A stretch of DNA of 64,000 nt from Pseudoponticoccus marisrubri (GTDB taxonomy: Bacteria > Pseudomonadota > Alphaproteobacteria > Rhodobacterales > Rhodobacteraceae), in assembly GCF_001482405.1 (NCBI RefSeq), contig NZ_LPXO01000015.1, forward strand, positions 1 to 64,000, in the 5' to 3' direction. The notes beneath the pieces are model-generated. The model made no database searches, was not told where the DNA came from, and saw only the letters and a list, made by a program, of their open reading frames with translations. A program made the position numbers and the translations under genes. Positions 34,650 to 44,351 of the stretch are shown one piece after another (position 1 is the first letter of the stretch; each line of letters starts with the position of its first letter).

Positions 34650-35326
34650 TCGGGCGGATCGCGGGACGCATCGAGTACAAGGCCACCGATCACGTGCTGA
34701 TCGACGTGCGCGGCGTGGGCTATGTCGTCTATTGCTCGGACCGGGTGCTGGCGGCACTGCCCGGCCCGGGCGAGGCGGCGGCGCTCTACACCGACCTTCT
34801 GGTGCGCGAGGACCTGCTGCAGCTCTACGGCTTTCCCACCCTGACCGAGAAGGAGTGGTTCCGCCTGCTGATGAGCGTGCAGGGCGTGGGCGCCAAGGCG
34901 GCGCTGGCCATCCTCGGCACGCTGGGCGCCGACGGGGTCAGCCGCGCCATCGCGCTGGGGGACATCGCCTCGGTCAAGGCGGCCAAGGGGATCGGCCCCA
35001 AGACCGCGCAGCGCGTCGTCAACGAGCTCAAGGACAAGGCGCCGGCCGTCATGGCCATGGGTGCCGGCGCCGCACCCGCCATGCCCGACACGGAGCTGAC
35101 GGAACCCGCCGAGCCGGCAAGCCGGCCGGCCACGCCCGCAGCCGCGCCGTCGCCGCAGGCCGCCGCGGTCTCGGCCCAGTCCGAGGCATTGTCGGCGCTG
35201 GGCCATCTGGGCTATGCGCCGGGCGAGGCGGCCGCCGCTGTGGCGCAGGCCGCCGGCGAGGATCCCGAGGCCGGCACCGAGACGCTGATCCGCGCCGCGC
35301 TCAAGCTCTTGGCGCCACAGGCGTAA
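34646..35326 (+). CDS. ruvA: Holliday junction branch migration protein RuvA
   Basis: The 226-residue product starts [20 protein letters not shown]. Two helix-hairpin-helix motifs follow: [17 protein letters not shown] and [19 protein letters not shown]. After an Ala/Pro-rich flexible linker (about 140-175), the C-terminal domain III ([17 protein letters not shown]) contacts RuvB. RuvA binds the four-way junction and loads the RuvB motor. It is coupled to ruvC and lies 45 bases before ruvB. Confidence 0.96.
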   Translation: MIGRIAGRIEYKATDHVLIDVRGVGYVVYCSDRVLAALPGPGEAAALYTDLLVREDLLQLYGFPTLTEKEWFRLLMSVQGVGAKAALAILGTLGADGVSRAIALGDIASVKAAKGIGPKTAQRVVNELKDKAPAVMAMGAGAAPAMPDTELTEPAEPASRPATPAAAPSPQAAAVSAQSEALSALGHLGYAPGEAAAAVAQAAGEDPEAGTETLIRAALKLLAPQA

Positions 35327-35371
35327 TCTCAGCCAGCAGGGCGGCGCCGCCCGACCTGCGGAAAGGGGCCC

Positions 35372-36400
35372 ATGACCGAACCTGACCCGACCCTGCGCCC
35401 GGAACCGCTTTCCGAGGATCGCGACCGCGCGCTGCGGCCGCAGATGCTCACCGATTTCATCGGGCAGGCCGAGGCCCGCGCCAACCTGCGCGTCTTCATC
35501 GAAAGCGCCCGGTCGCGCGGCGAGGCGATGGACCACACGCTGTTCCACGGCCCCCCCGGGCTCGGCAAGACGACCCTGGCGCAGATCATGGCGCGCGAGC
35601 TGGGCGTGGGCTTCCGCATGACCTCGGGCCCGGTGCTGGCCAAGGCCGGCGATCTCGCCGCGATCCTGACCAATCTCGAACGTCGCGACGTGCTCTTCAT
35701 CGACGAGATCCACCGCCTGAACGCCGCGGTGGAAGAGGTGCTCTACCCCGCGATGGAGGATTACGAGCTCGACCTCGTGATCGGCGAGGGGCCCGCGGCC
35801 CGCACCGTCCGGATCGAGCTGCAGCCCTTCACGCTAGTGGGGGCCACCACGCGGCTGGGCCTGCTGACCACGCCCCTGCGCGACCGGTTCGGCATCCCCA
35901 CGCGGCTGAACTTCTACACGGTTGAAGAGCTCGAGGTGATCGTCGCCGGCAACGCCACCAAGCTGGGCGTGCGGGTCGAGGGGGACGGCGCGGTCGAGAT
36001 CGCCCGGCGCGCCCGCGGCACGCCGCGCATCGCCGGCCGGCTGCTGCGCCGGGTGGTCGATTTCGCCGTGGTCGAGGGCGGCGGCGTGGTCACGCAGGCG
36101 CTGGCCGACCGCGCGCTCACCCGGCTGGGCGTCGACGGGCTGGGGCTCGACGGGGCGGACCGGCGCTACCTCCAGCTGATCGCCGAGAACTATGCCGGCG
36201 GCCCCGTCGGGATCGAAACGCTCTCCGCCGCCCTGTCCGAGAGCCGCGACGCGCTGGAAGAGGTGGTCGAGCCCTTCCTGCTGCAGCAGGGCCTGATCCA
36301 GCGCACGCCGCGCGGCCGCATGTTGGCCCGAAAGGCCTGGACGCATCTCGGCCTCGCCGCGCCGAAGGCGCCCGGGCAGGCGGATCTCTTCGGCAAGTAG
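35372..36400 (+). CDS. ruvB: Holliday junction branch migration ATPase RuvB
   Basis: The 342-residue product is a full-length AAA+ motor. Walker A is GPPGLGKT (60-67), Walker B LFIDEIH near 108, sensor 1 is in GATTRLGLL and sensor 2 lies in [14 protein letters not shown]. The C-terminal winged helix ends with [14 protein letters not shown]. It drives branch migration with RuvA. Confidence 0.97.
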   Translation: MTEPDPTLRPEPLSEDRDRALRPQMLTDFIGQAEARANLRVFIESARSRGEAMDHTLFHGPPGLGKTTLAQIMARELGVGFRMTSGPVLAKAGDLAAILTNLERRDVLFIDEIHRLNAAVEEVLYPAMEDYELDLVIGEGPAARTVRIELQPFTLVGATTRLGLLTTPLRDRFGIPTRLNFYTVEELEVIVAGNATKLGVRVEGDGAVEIARRARGTPRIAGRLLRRVVDFAVVEGGGVVTQALADRALTRLGVDGLGLDGADRRYLQLIAENYAGGPVGIETLSAALSESRDALEEVVEPFLLQQGLIQRTPRGRMLARKAWTHLGLAAPKAPGQADLFGK

Positions 36401-36484
36401 CCCTGCGCCCGGCGACCGCGCCGCGCCCCCGCGGGGTTGCGGTGCCGCCGCACAGCGCCTATCCCGCGGGCGAAGGGAGAGGCC

Positions 36485-37120
36485 ATGACCCCAGACCAGA
36501 TCGAAGCCCTGTTCACCCGCGCCGATGGCGGCTTTCTCTGCGCCCGCTGGGGCCGGCCCATCGTGCCCATCGTCTTCGGGGTCGAGGATGCCACTCTGAG
36601 CACGGTCAAGGGCGCCTTCGAGGCGATCTGCGCGCTGGCCGGCCACCCGATGGCCGAGACCGACCCCGAGCTCGGCACCAACACGATGGTCTTCTTCTTC
36701 CGCGACTGGGACGAGCTTCTGGCCGTGCCCGATCTCGACCGGCTGATCGAGGGGCTGGGCCCGCTGGTGGCGCGGCTGAAATCGGCCGGGGCCAACCAGT
36801 ACCGGGTCTTCCGCTTCGACGCCGACGGCGCGATCCGCGCCTGCTTCATCTTCCTGCGCATGGACGAAGAGCTGTCGAAGGTCCCGGCCGAGGTGCTGGC
36901 GCTCAGCCAGGTCGTGCAGGCGATCCTGCTCTGGTCCGACACGGCCTTCCGCGACCGCTCGCCGCTCGGCCGGGTCGAGGGCGGGCGCACCGTGCTGCGC
37001 CCCGAGATCGCGTCGCTCGTCCGCGCCGCCTACGATCCCGTGCTGCCGGCCATGTCGCAGGACCCGACCCACGCCCTGCGCCTCGCCGCACGCATCCAGG
37101 CACAGGAGAAGGCACAATAG
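36485..37120 (+). CDS. Conserved protein of unknown function downstream of ruvB
   Basis: The 211-residue product, MTPDQIEALFTRADGGFLCA onward, is soluble and of mixed alpha/beta character with no signal peptide. GTNTMVFFFRDWDELLAVPD and CFIFLRMDEELSKVPAE are its most distinctive blocks. I do not recognise a named family. The start is well supported by gaagggagaggcc. It is probably in the same transcription unit as ruvCAB (84-base gap), which does not itself imply a DNA-repair role. Confidence 0.75.
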   Translation: MTPDQIEALFTRADGGFLCARWGRPIVPIVFGVEDATLSTVKGAFEAICALAGHPMAETDPELGTNTMVFFFRDWDELLAVPDLDRLIEGLGPLVARLKSAGANQYRVFRFDADGAIRACFIFLRMDEELSKVPAEVLALSQVVQAILLWSDTAFRDRSPLGRVEGGRTVLRPEIASLVRAAYDPVLPAMSQDPTHALRLAARIQAQEKAQ

Positions 37121-37197
37121 CCGTTCCGCACCGGCCAAGGCCCTTTCATCTTTCCCGAAACACTCCGGGGTCCGGGGCAGCGCCCCGGTCCGACAGC
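37119..37197 (+). repeat. Intergenic direct repeat, copy 1
   Basis: AGCCGTTCCGCACC begins a unit of about 77 bases that includes CCCTTTCATCTTTCC, ACTCCGGGGTCCGGGGCAG and GCCCCGGTCCGAC. It has a GC stem CCGGGGC/GCCCCGG. A second copy lies at 37273-37349 in the same orientation. The first base overlaps the stop codon of the preceding gene. Confidence 0.85.
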
Positions 37198-37272
37198 GAT
37201 GACCTGCCCGGGGCACCTTGCGGGTTCGCTCACAGCTCCTGACCCGCCGAACGGCGCAGAACCAGCCACAAC

Positions 37273-37349
37273 AGCCGTCCCGCACCCTCCAAGCCCCTTT
37301 CATCTTTCCAAAAATACTCCGGGGTCCGGGGCAGAGCCCCGGTCCGACG
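37273..37349 (+). repeat. Intergenic direct repeat, copy 2
   Basis: This copy matches 37119-37197 over its whole length with a small number of differences (AGCCGTCCCGCACCCTCCAA, CTTTCCAAAAATACTCCGGG) and again carries the CCGGGGC/GCCCCGG hairpin. It ends 13 bases before the trpS stop codon (convergent) and so may act as a terminator. Confidence 0.85.
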
Positions 37350-37361
37350 ATGAAAGCCCGC

Positions 37362-38390
37362 TCAGCGCACCATGCCGACGATGTCATAGGTCCGTGCCAG
37401 GATCGGCTGCGCGATGGCGCGGGCCTGCTCGGCGCCGTGGCGCAGGATCGCGTCGATCTCGGCGGGGTCCTGCATCAGCCGTGCCATCTCGCCCGAGATC
37501 GGCGCCAGCTGCGCCACCGCCAGCTCCGCCAGCCGCGGCTTGAACTCGGAAAACGGCTTGCCGCCCATCTCGGCCAGCACCGCCTCGACCGAGCTGTTTT
37601 CCAGCGCGGCGTAGATGTTCACCAGGTTGCGCGCCTCGGCCCGCTCGGCCAGCCCGTCGGCCTCCGAGGGCAGGGGCTCGGGATCGGTGCGCGCCTTGCG
37701 GATCTTGGTCGCGATCGCGTCGGCATCGTCGGTCAGGTTGATCCGGCTCATGTCCGAGGGGTCGGATTTCGACATCTTCTTCGTGCCGTCGCGCAGGCTC
37801 ATGACCCGCGTGGCGGCGCCCTCGATCACCGGCTCGGTGATGGGGAAGAACTCCACGCCGAAATCATTGTTGAACTTCGTCGCGATGTCGCGCGTCAGTT
37901 CCAGGTGCTGCTTCTGGTCCTCGCCCACCGGCACATGCGTGGCATGGTAGACCAGGATGTCGGCCGCCATCAGCGCAGGATAGGCGAACAGCCCCAGCGA
38001 GGCGTTCTCCTGGTTCTTGCCGGCCTTGTCCTTCCACTGCGTCATGCGCTTCATCCAGCCCATGCGCGCCACGCAGTTGAAGATCCAGGCCAGCTGCGCG
38101 TGCTCGGCCACCTGGCTCTGGTTGAACAGGATCGATCGGTCGGGATCGACCCCCGAGGCGATGAAGCCGGCACAGAGCTCGCGCGTGGCGCGGGCCAGTT
38201 TCGCGGGGTCCTGCCAGACGGTCATCGCGTGCATGTCGACCATGCAGTAGATCGACTGCACCCCGCTGTTCTGGCTGTCGGCAAAGCGCTTGAGCGCACC
38301 GAGATAGTTTCCCAGCGTCAGGCCGCCCGAGGGCTGGATGCCGGAAAAGACGCGCGGCGTGAAAGCGGGAGAGGGCTGGCCCTCGGACAT
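37362..38390 (-). CDS. trpS: Tryptophanyl-tRNA synthetase
   Basis: The 342-residue product is a class I synthetase. [20 protein letters not shown] gives the N-terminal fold with the HIGH-equivalent [20 protein letters not shown] is the substrate region, and KKMSKSD is the KMSKS loop. It charges tRNA-Trp in the cytosol. The start follows gagaccgccg on the minus strand. It is divergent from the rhomboid-like gene. Confidence 0.97.
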   Translation of the reverse strand: MSEGQPSPAFTPRVFSGIQPSGGLTLGNYLGALKRFADSQNSGVQSIYCMVDMHAMTVWQDPAKLARATRELCAGFIASGVDPDRSILFNQSQVAEHAQLAWIFNCVARMGWMKRMTQWKDKAGKNQENASLGLFAYPALMAADILVYHATHVPVGEDQKQHLELTRDIATKFNNDFGVEFFPITEPVIEGAATRVMSLRDGTKKMSKSDPSDMSRINLTDDADAIATKIRKARTDPEPLPSEADGLAERAEARNLVNIYAALENSSVEAVLAEMGGKPFSEFKPRLAELAVAQLAPISGEMARLMQDPAEIDAILRHGAEQARAIAQPILARTYDIVGMVR

Positions 38391-38474
38391 CGGCGGTCTC
38401 CGTCTGGAAGTTTGGCTGCGGGTGGCTTACCCATGCGCCCGAGCGTGGTCAAGAAAGCCGGGAAAGGGTCCGCC

Positions 38475-39161
38475 ATGACGCATCCGCACCAAGAGACGCC
38501 GGTCAACCCGATGCCGCCCGTGGTGGTGGCGCTGTTCCTCGTGCTGGCAGGGATCGAGGGCGCCTTCGCGCTGGCCGACCGGGGCCTGCTGGGCGGTGCC
38601 GGCGGGGTCGGCTGGCGGATCGAGGCGCTGAACCGCTTCGGCTTCTCGGGCCGGGTGATGGACTGGATGCTGCAGACCGGGCAGACCCCGGCCGAGCACC
38701 TCGTGCGCTTCCTCGCCTATCCCTTCGTGCATGCCAGCTTCAGCCATGCGCTCTTTGCCATGGTGATCCTGCTGGCCATGGGCAAGCTGGTGGCGGAATC
38801 GCTGGGCACGCTGGCCTTTGTGGCGATCTTCATGATCTCGGCGCTGGCCGGTGCGCTGGCCTACGGGCTGCTGCTGGACGACCCGCGCCTGCTGGTGGGC
38901 GCCTACCCGCCGGTCTACGGGCTGATCGGGGGTTATACCTTCCTGCTCTGGACGGGGCTGGGCGCGATGGGGCAGGCGCGCTACCGCGCCTTCACGCTGA
39001 TCGGCTTCCTGCTGGGCATCCAGCTGATCTTCGGCGTGCTCTTCGGTGGTGGCAGCGACTGGGTGGCCGATGTGGCGGGCTTTGCCACGGGTTTCTTCCT
39101 CAGCTTCCTCTTCGTGCCGGGCGCGCTGCAACGCGTGCTGGCCAAGTTCAAGCGCGACTGA
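38475..39161 (+). CDS. Rhomboid-fold membrane protein without catalytic residues
   Basis: The 228-residue product has six to seven hydrophobic segments and a rhomboid plan, including the loop PFVHASFSHALFAM (83-96). The catalytic Ser motif GASG is replaced by GAYPPVYG (142-149; Tyr-144 at the Ser position). The catalytic His motif appears as VADVAGFATG, with Asp-199 at the His position, and the accessory Asn is Ala-95. All three are missing, so it cannot be a serine protease of the usual type and is a pseudo-rhomboid. Such proteins bind and chaperone membrane clients. Upstream, 84 bases separate it from trpS. Confidence 0.8.
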   Translation: MTHPHQETPVNPMPPVVVALFLVLAGIEGAFALADRGLLGGAGGVGWRIEALNRFGFSGRVMDWMLQTGQTPAEHLVRFLAYPFVHASFSHALFAMVILLAMGKLVAESLGTLAFVAIFMISALAGALAYGLLLDDPRLLVGAYPPVYGLIGGYTFLLWTGLGAMGQARYRAFTLIGFLLGIQLIFGVLFGGGSDWVADVAGFATGFFLSFLFVPGALQRVLAKFKRD

Positions 39162-39195
39162 CCGCGCGCCAGGTTTCACGACAAAGGAGAATGTC

Positions 39196-39495
39196 ATGAT
39201 CGTCGAACATGCCCAGGTGCGGGTGACCCCCGGCGCCGGCGCGGCGTTTGCACAGGCCGTGGCCCAGGCCCGGCGCGAGGTCTTTCCCAAGGCGAAGGGC
39301 TGGCTGGGGCTGGAACTGCACCGTTGCGTCGAGGCGCCGGACAGCTACATCGTCGCGATCTCGTGGGAGACGCTGGAGAACCACACGGTCGATTTCCGCG
39401 AAGGCCCGCTCTTCCGCGACTGGCGCGCCCTCGTCGGCCCCCACCTCGCCGACCCGCCCAGCGTGCTGCATTACGAAACCGTGGATCTCGCCTGA
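39196..39495 (+). CDS. Antibiotic biosynthesis monooxygenase (ABM) domain protein
   Basis: The 99-residue product is a dimeric ferredoxin-like ABM fold: VEHAQVRVTPGAGAAFAQAV at the start, GWLGLELHRCVEAPDSYIVA in the middle and WETLENHTVDFREGPLFRDW with the conserved WE and H. Family members include small monooxygenases and heme or quinone modifying enzymes; the substrate here is unknown. AAAGGAGAATGTC precedes the start. Confidence 0.85.
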   Translation: MIVEHAQVRVTPGAGAAFAQAVAQARREVFPKAKGWLGLELHRCVEAPDSYIVAISWETLENHTVDFREGPLFRDWRALVGPHLADPPSVLHYETVDLA

Positions 39496-39498
39496 GGG

Positions 39499-39537
39499 CA
39501 CGCGCGGCCCGACCCTTCTTCGGCCGGGCCGCGTGTG
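39499..39537. terminator. GC-rich hairpin between convergent genes
   Basis: CACGCGCGGCCCG (39499-39511) pairs with CGGGCCGCGTGTG (39525-39537), with one G-T wobble, between the stop codons of the ABM gene and the TadE/F-like gene. It can end transcription from both sides. Confidence 0.75.
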
Positions 39538-39540
39538 TCG

Positions 39541-40104
39541 TCAGGTGTTGTCGAAGGCGACCTGCGGGGCGTAGCGGGGGCGGGTGAAGCTGTAGGTGCG
39601 GATGTCGAAGCTGCCCAGTCCCACCTCGAAGACCGGGTCGTAGAGGTCCCAGGTCTCGACAAGGATCAGCTGGTCGCCGGACATCGCCTGCGGCAGGCGG
39701 TCGACCATCTCCTGCACGTCGCGGGTCTGCAGCCGGACCTGGTCGCCGCGTTCGCGCGACCAGCGCACCTCCCAGTTGGCGTTGTCCGCGTCGTATTCCA
39801 CCACCGTCACGCGCAGGTCGCTGTCGGTGCCCGACGACTTGGTCAGGTAGCGCAGCAGGTTGCGGGCATTGGTGATGTAGGTGCCGTCGATCGGGTCGGT
39901 CTCGCGCGAGATCATGTCGCCGATCACGTAATTGGCCTTCTGGCTGATCGATTGCTGGCGGAACACGTCGAAATAGACCCAGCCGGCAGCGAAGATCCAC
40001 AGCAGCGCGGGCAGGACGATCATCGCCTCGACCGAGACATAGCCCCTGTCATCTTTCGAGAACCGGCGCAGGAAGCTGTTGAGCGGTCTGAGCAGCATGG
40101 ACAT
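39541..40104 (-). CDS. TadE/TadF-like pilus assembly protein (left cluster)
   Basis: The 187-residue product has a short basic N-terminus, then KDDRGYVSVEAMIVLPALLW, the Tad pseudopilin motif with conserved Glu and one N-terminal membrane segment (about 22-42). The rest is predicted extracytoplasmic. SRETDPIDGTY and the C-terminal YSFTRPRYAP are shared with the protein at 48640-49197, so the two are paralogues. It would be a minor pseudopilin of a Flp/Tad-type system. It is the last gene of a three-gene minus-strand operon. Confidence 0.85.
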   Translation of the reverse strand: MSMLLRPLNSFLRRFSKDDRGYVSVEAMIVLPALLWIFAAGWVYFDVFRQQSISQKANYVIGDMISRETDPIDGTYITNARNLLRYLTKSSGTDSDLRVTVVEYDADNANWEVRWSRERGDQVRLQTRDVQEMVDRLPQAMSGDQLILVETWDLYDPVFEVGLGSFDIRTYSFTRPRYAPQVAFDNT

Positions 40105-40112
40105 GTCTCCTA

Positions 40113-40646
40113 TCAGGGCTCGGTCACGAAGGCGGAGGACACCACCAGCGCGGTATAGCCCTCGGCATCCTTGGGCAGGGACGAGCTGACCGTGCCGGCC
40201 GGGGTGATGGGGCGGTACTTGTAGCAGGCGCGCAGGAACATCATCTGGTTCGCCTCGCCGTTCTGGAAATTCCGGTTCGGCGTCACCGGTTGGGCGGTGT
40301 CCACGCAATCGGCGCTCTGTTCCGGGGCCGACCAGTTGCGCATGTCGAGGCGCACCATCTCGAGATGCAGCGCGTCCATGCAGCCCGGCAGGATGGTGGT
40401 GCGGTCGCAGATCGCCTGCTTGAGCGAGCCGTGATCGGTGATCGTGCTGGGGCTCAGCCGGACCTCGCGCACCGCGCCGTCCAGCGCGCGTTCGAGGATG
40501 GTGCTGCGCACCGTGACCACGCCCAGCTCGACCGAGGAGAGGATGAGCACCAGGAAGAGCGGCATCCAGAGCGCGAAGGGAACCACCATGGAGCCGTCTT
40601 CGCTGCGGGCAAAGCGGCGGAGGAATGCTGTCTGTCTGCGGGTCAT
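40113..40646 (-). CDS. TadE-like pseudopilin (left cluster)
   Basis: The 177-residue product has RSEDGSMVVPFALWMPLFLV near the N-terminus, i.e. the TadE motif and membrane segment, followed by a soluble domain with four Cys (for example AICDRTTILPGCMD). DAEGYTALVVSSAFVTEP at the C-terminus matches DDEGYAQLVVTSAFVQEP of 48098-48634, its paralogue in the right cluster. Its ATG overlaps the VWA gene stop (ATGA), so translation is coupled. Confidence 0.87.
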   Translation of the reverse strand: MTRRQTAFLRRFARSEDGSMVVPFALWMPLFLVLILSSVELGVVTVRSTILERALDGAVREVRLSPSTITDHGSLKQAICDRTTILPGCMDALHLEMVRLDMRNWSAPEQSADCVDTAQPVTPNRNFQNGEANQMMFLRACYKYRPITPAGTVSSSLPKDAEGYTALVVSSAFVTEP

Positions 40647-42427
40647 TGGATCAGCCTCAACTGGACGAGGGAGCGGGCGATATTGGCGAAGGTCTCTGTC
40701 AGGTCCTCGCCCTGCACGTCGAAGTAATGCGAGGCCGAGGAGGCGCAGTCCTGCATGGCATCCAGCCCGCGCTGCGGCGCCTCGACGCCGATGGCGTAGA
40801 CGATGATGCCCTCGGCCTTGGCCGCGTCGCAGATCCGCGACAGCCGGTTGTCGGCCGTATTGGCATTGACCATCGTGCGGTAGGGCGTGCGCATCGCGTT
40901 GTAGCGGCTCCACGAGATCAGCCCGGCATAATAGGCCGGCCGGTACCAGGCCTCGGCCACCCAGCGGGTCTTGAACTCGGCATAGAGTTCGAGGTTGCTC
41001 AGCCGCAGCGGCACGTTGGACGCGCAATCGGCGGCGTCGCTGTCGGGCGCCACGTGGTAGGGGCTGCAGAGCGGCTCGGTCGTGCCGGTGCCCGCCGGGG
41101 TGATGATCGATTCCAGCAGATCGCGGGTGATCTCGGCCACGTCGCCCACCATCGGGGCCGCGCCGCCAAGCGCATGGCTGTAGGGGCCGCGCGCCCAGCC
41201 ACCATTATGCGGCCAGTACCAGATGTCGTTGCTGGTGCCGACATTGTCGACCACGCGGATCGAGAACCGGTCGTCGCCCTTGGCCAGGGTGCCGTTGTCA
41301 TCGACCCAGACATCGGACATGTCGTATTTCATGCTGTCCGGCAGATCGTATTGCTGGGTGTTGGCGCCGTCGGTCATCACCACGATGAACTTGAAGGTCT
41401 CGCCGTCATTGTAGGGCGCGGGGCGATCGGCCGCCGCGGGTGCCACGTGCCCGTCCGCCGCCATCTGCGCGACGGCTGTCCCGGCCGAGGGGTCGAGCAG
41501 CGCGGTGCCCCATTTCACGCCGAGGTCGATGGCCGTGTTGCCCTGCGCCTCGAAGGTCTGGATATGCGCCTTGAGCGTGGCGGGATCCGAGCTGTAGGGC
41601 ACCACCGCGTTGTGGTTGCCGGCGCCGCACCACGGGTCTGTGACCCGGCCCGAGCCGCCATAGGGGTCGAAATGCGCCAGCTGGCCCAGCTCTTCGGCGG
41701 GCGAGACGGCGGCATCGTCGAATTCCGCCGCCTCGAAGGTGGCGCAATGCGATTTGTCGTGCAGCGGCTTGAGCGTGTAGTAATCCGACAGCGTCTCGCC
41801 AAGGTTGACGGTCGCGTTGTAGGGCACGACCGAGATGGTCACCGTGCCGTCATTGCCGGGCGGCAGCATCAGGTCGATGAACTCGCCCGAGGCATCCTTG
41901 AGCTGTTCCAGCTTGTTGCCCGACATCGAGCCGGACACGTCCAGCACCATCGAGATCTCGAGCTTGCTCAGCGCCTCCTCGGCGGTGGCCAGGCCCGAGG
42001 CCTGCAGCGTGTCGATGCCCAGAAGCGACAGGAAGTTCGAGGGCATCGTCGTCTGGGCCGAGGCGTTCACCCGCTTGGAGACGACCGTCTCGTCCACGTT
42101 GACCTCGGACAGCGTGTCTTCCAGCCCCATGGCGCGGAAATATTCCTCGACCGTGGAGGTGGGGTCGAGATCGTTCTCCATGCTGGCGGCGGCCAGCACG
42201 GCGCGGTCCAGCGTGCCCTGGATCTTGGCGCGCTTGACCTCGGCATACATCATGTCGATGCCGATGCCGCCGAACACCATCATGATCAGCGACCCGGCCA
42301 CGCCGACATAGGACATGGCGCCGGACTGGTCTTTCCAGAACCGTCCCAGCCATCCGCCGGTCGCCGAAATGGCGGATCCTCCGGGCCGTGTTCGCCCGCG
42401 TGTCAAATGCAAGTCCGTTTCAAACAT
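40643..42427 (-). CDS. TadG-like protein with VWA domain (left cluster)
   Basis: The 594-residue product has an N-terminal Tad domain with a membrane segment (WKDQSGAMSYVGVAGSLIMM, then GIGIDMMYAEVKRAKIQGTL). A VWA domain follows with MIDAS motif MVLDVSGSMSG near 173 and the later FIVVMTDGAN. The C-terminus SASHYFDVQGEDLTETFANI leads to QLRLIQ. It should be anchored in the inner membrane with the VWA part in the periplasm or at the surface. Start 42427 has a GGAAAGGAAAC site; an upstream in-frame start at 42466 adds a Cys-rich leader and is less likely. Confidence 0.88.
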   Translation of the reverse strand: MFETDLHLTRGRTRPGGSAISATGGWLGRFWKDQSGAMSYVGVAGSLIMMVFGGIGIDMMYAEVKRAKIQGTLDRAVLAAASMENDLDPTSTVEEYFRAMGLEDTLSEVNVDETVVSKRVNASAQTTMPSNFLSLLGIDTLQASGLATAEEALSKLEISMVLDVSGSMSGNKLEQLKDASGEFIDLMLPPGNDGTVTISVVPYNATVNLGETLSDYYTLKPLHDKSHCATFEAAEFDDAAVSPAEELGQLAHFDPYGGSGRVTDPWCGAGNHNAVVPYSSDPATLKAHIQTFEAQGNTAIDLGVKWGTALLDPSAGTAVAQMAADGHVAPAAADRPAPYNDGETFKFIVVMTDGANTQQYDLPDSMKYDMSDVWVDDNGTLAKGDDRFSIRVVDNVGTSNDIWYWPHNGGWARGPYSHALGGAAPMVGDVAEITRDLLESIITPAGTGTTEPLCSPYHVAPDSDAADCASNVPLRLSNLELYAEFKTRWVAEAWYRPAYYAGLISWSRYNAMRTPYRTMVNANTADNRLSRICDAAKAEGIIVYAIGVEAPQRGLDAMQDCASSASHYFDVQGEDLTETFANIARSLVQLRLIQ

Positions 42428-42736
42428 CACGTTTCCTTTCCCGTAGCAGCCCGGGACAAAACACACGATTCACTCAGCCCATGTCGCATTGATGCCGTGT
42501 CAAGGTGGCCAAATTTGGGCGGTTTTAATCGTAATTGTCTTGAATTTTAGGGGCTTGCGGTGACAGTGCAGGTCCTGCCGGGTCTTTGTCCCCGGCTTCC
42601 GCACAATGCCCGGCACAGGCCGGCCAAGGCGGGGGCGAAACTGTGTTGGGTCCGGGGCAAAGTCGCGTTACCGTCACGGTTACGGGCGATGATCCGTCAC
42701 AGCAAGAACCGCAGATCGCCCGAGCGGGAGGGACAC
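42428..42736. other. Divergent promoter region between VWA/TadG and glutamate dehydrogenase
   Basis: About 310 bases without a gene. The part near 42505-42550 is AT-rich (ggttttaatcgtaattgtc) and is the best promoter candidate. It contains a single TTAA element but no complete TTAA-N7-TTAA CtrA box. Confidence 0.5.
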
Positions 42737-44173
<1,437 letters not shown>

Positions 44174-44183
44174 GGTCTCAAGC

Positions 44184-44205
44184 GGGGGCGGCGCGTGCCG
44201 CCCCC
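44184..44205 (+). terminator. Hairpin terminator after glutamate dehydrogenase
   Basis: GGGGGCGGC pairs with GCCGCCCCC around GCGT, 11 bases past the stop. There is no T-run directly after it. A second small hairpin (GTCCT/AGGAC with a five-T loop) lies at 44245-44259. Confidence 0.6.
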
Positions 44206-44351
44206 GGCCGCGATGCGTGAAGTTCGTCTAAAACTCGCGCGTTAGTCCTTTTTTAGGACACATTTCTGCACCGTAACCATTCCGGCTGTTCCCGGATCCT
44301 GCCCCACGCCGCGCCCCTTGCCGGGAGCGCGCGAAGACAGGGGACAGGACC

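Noticed and set aside
42500-42560. Possible CtrA site in the VWA/TadG promoter region
   Set aside because: TTAA occurs once (TTTTAATCG) without the second TTAA seven bases on; also only half-sites near 44276 and 46106.
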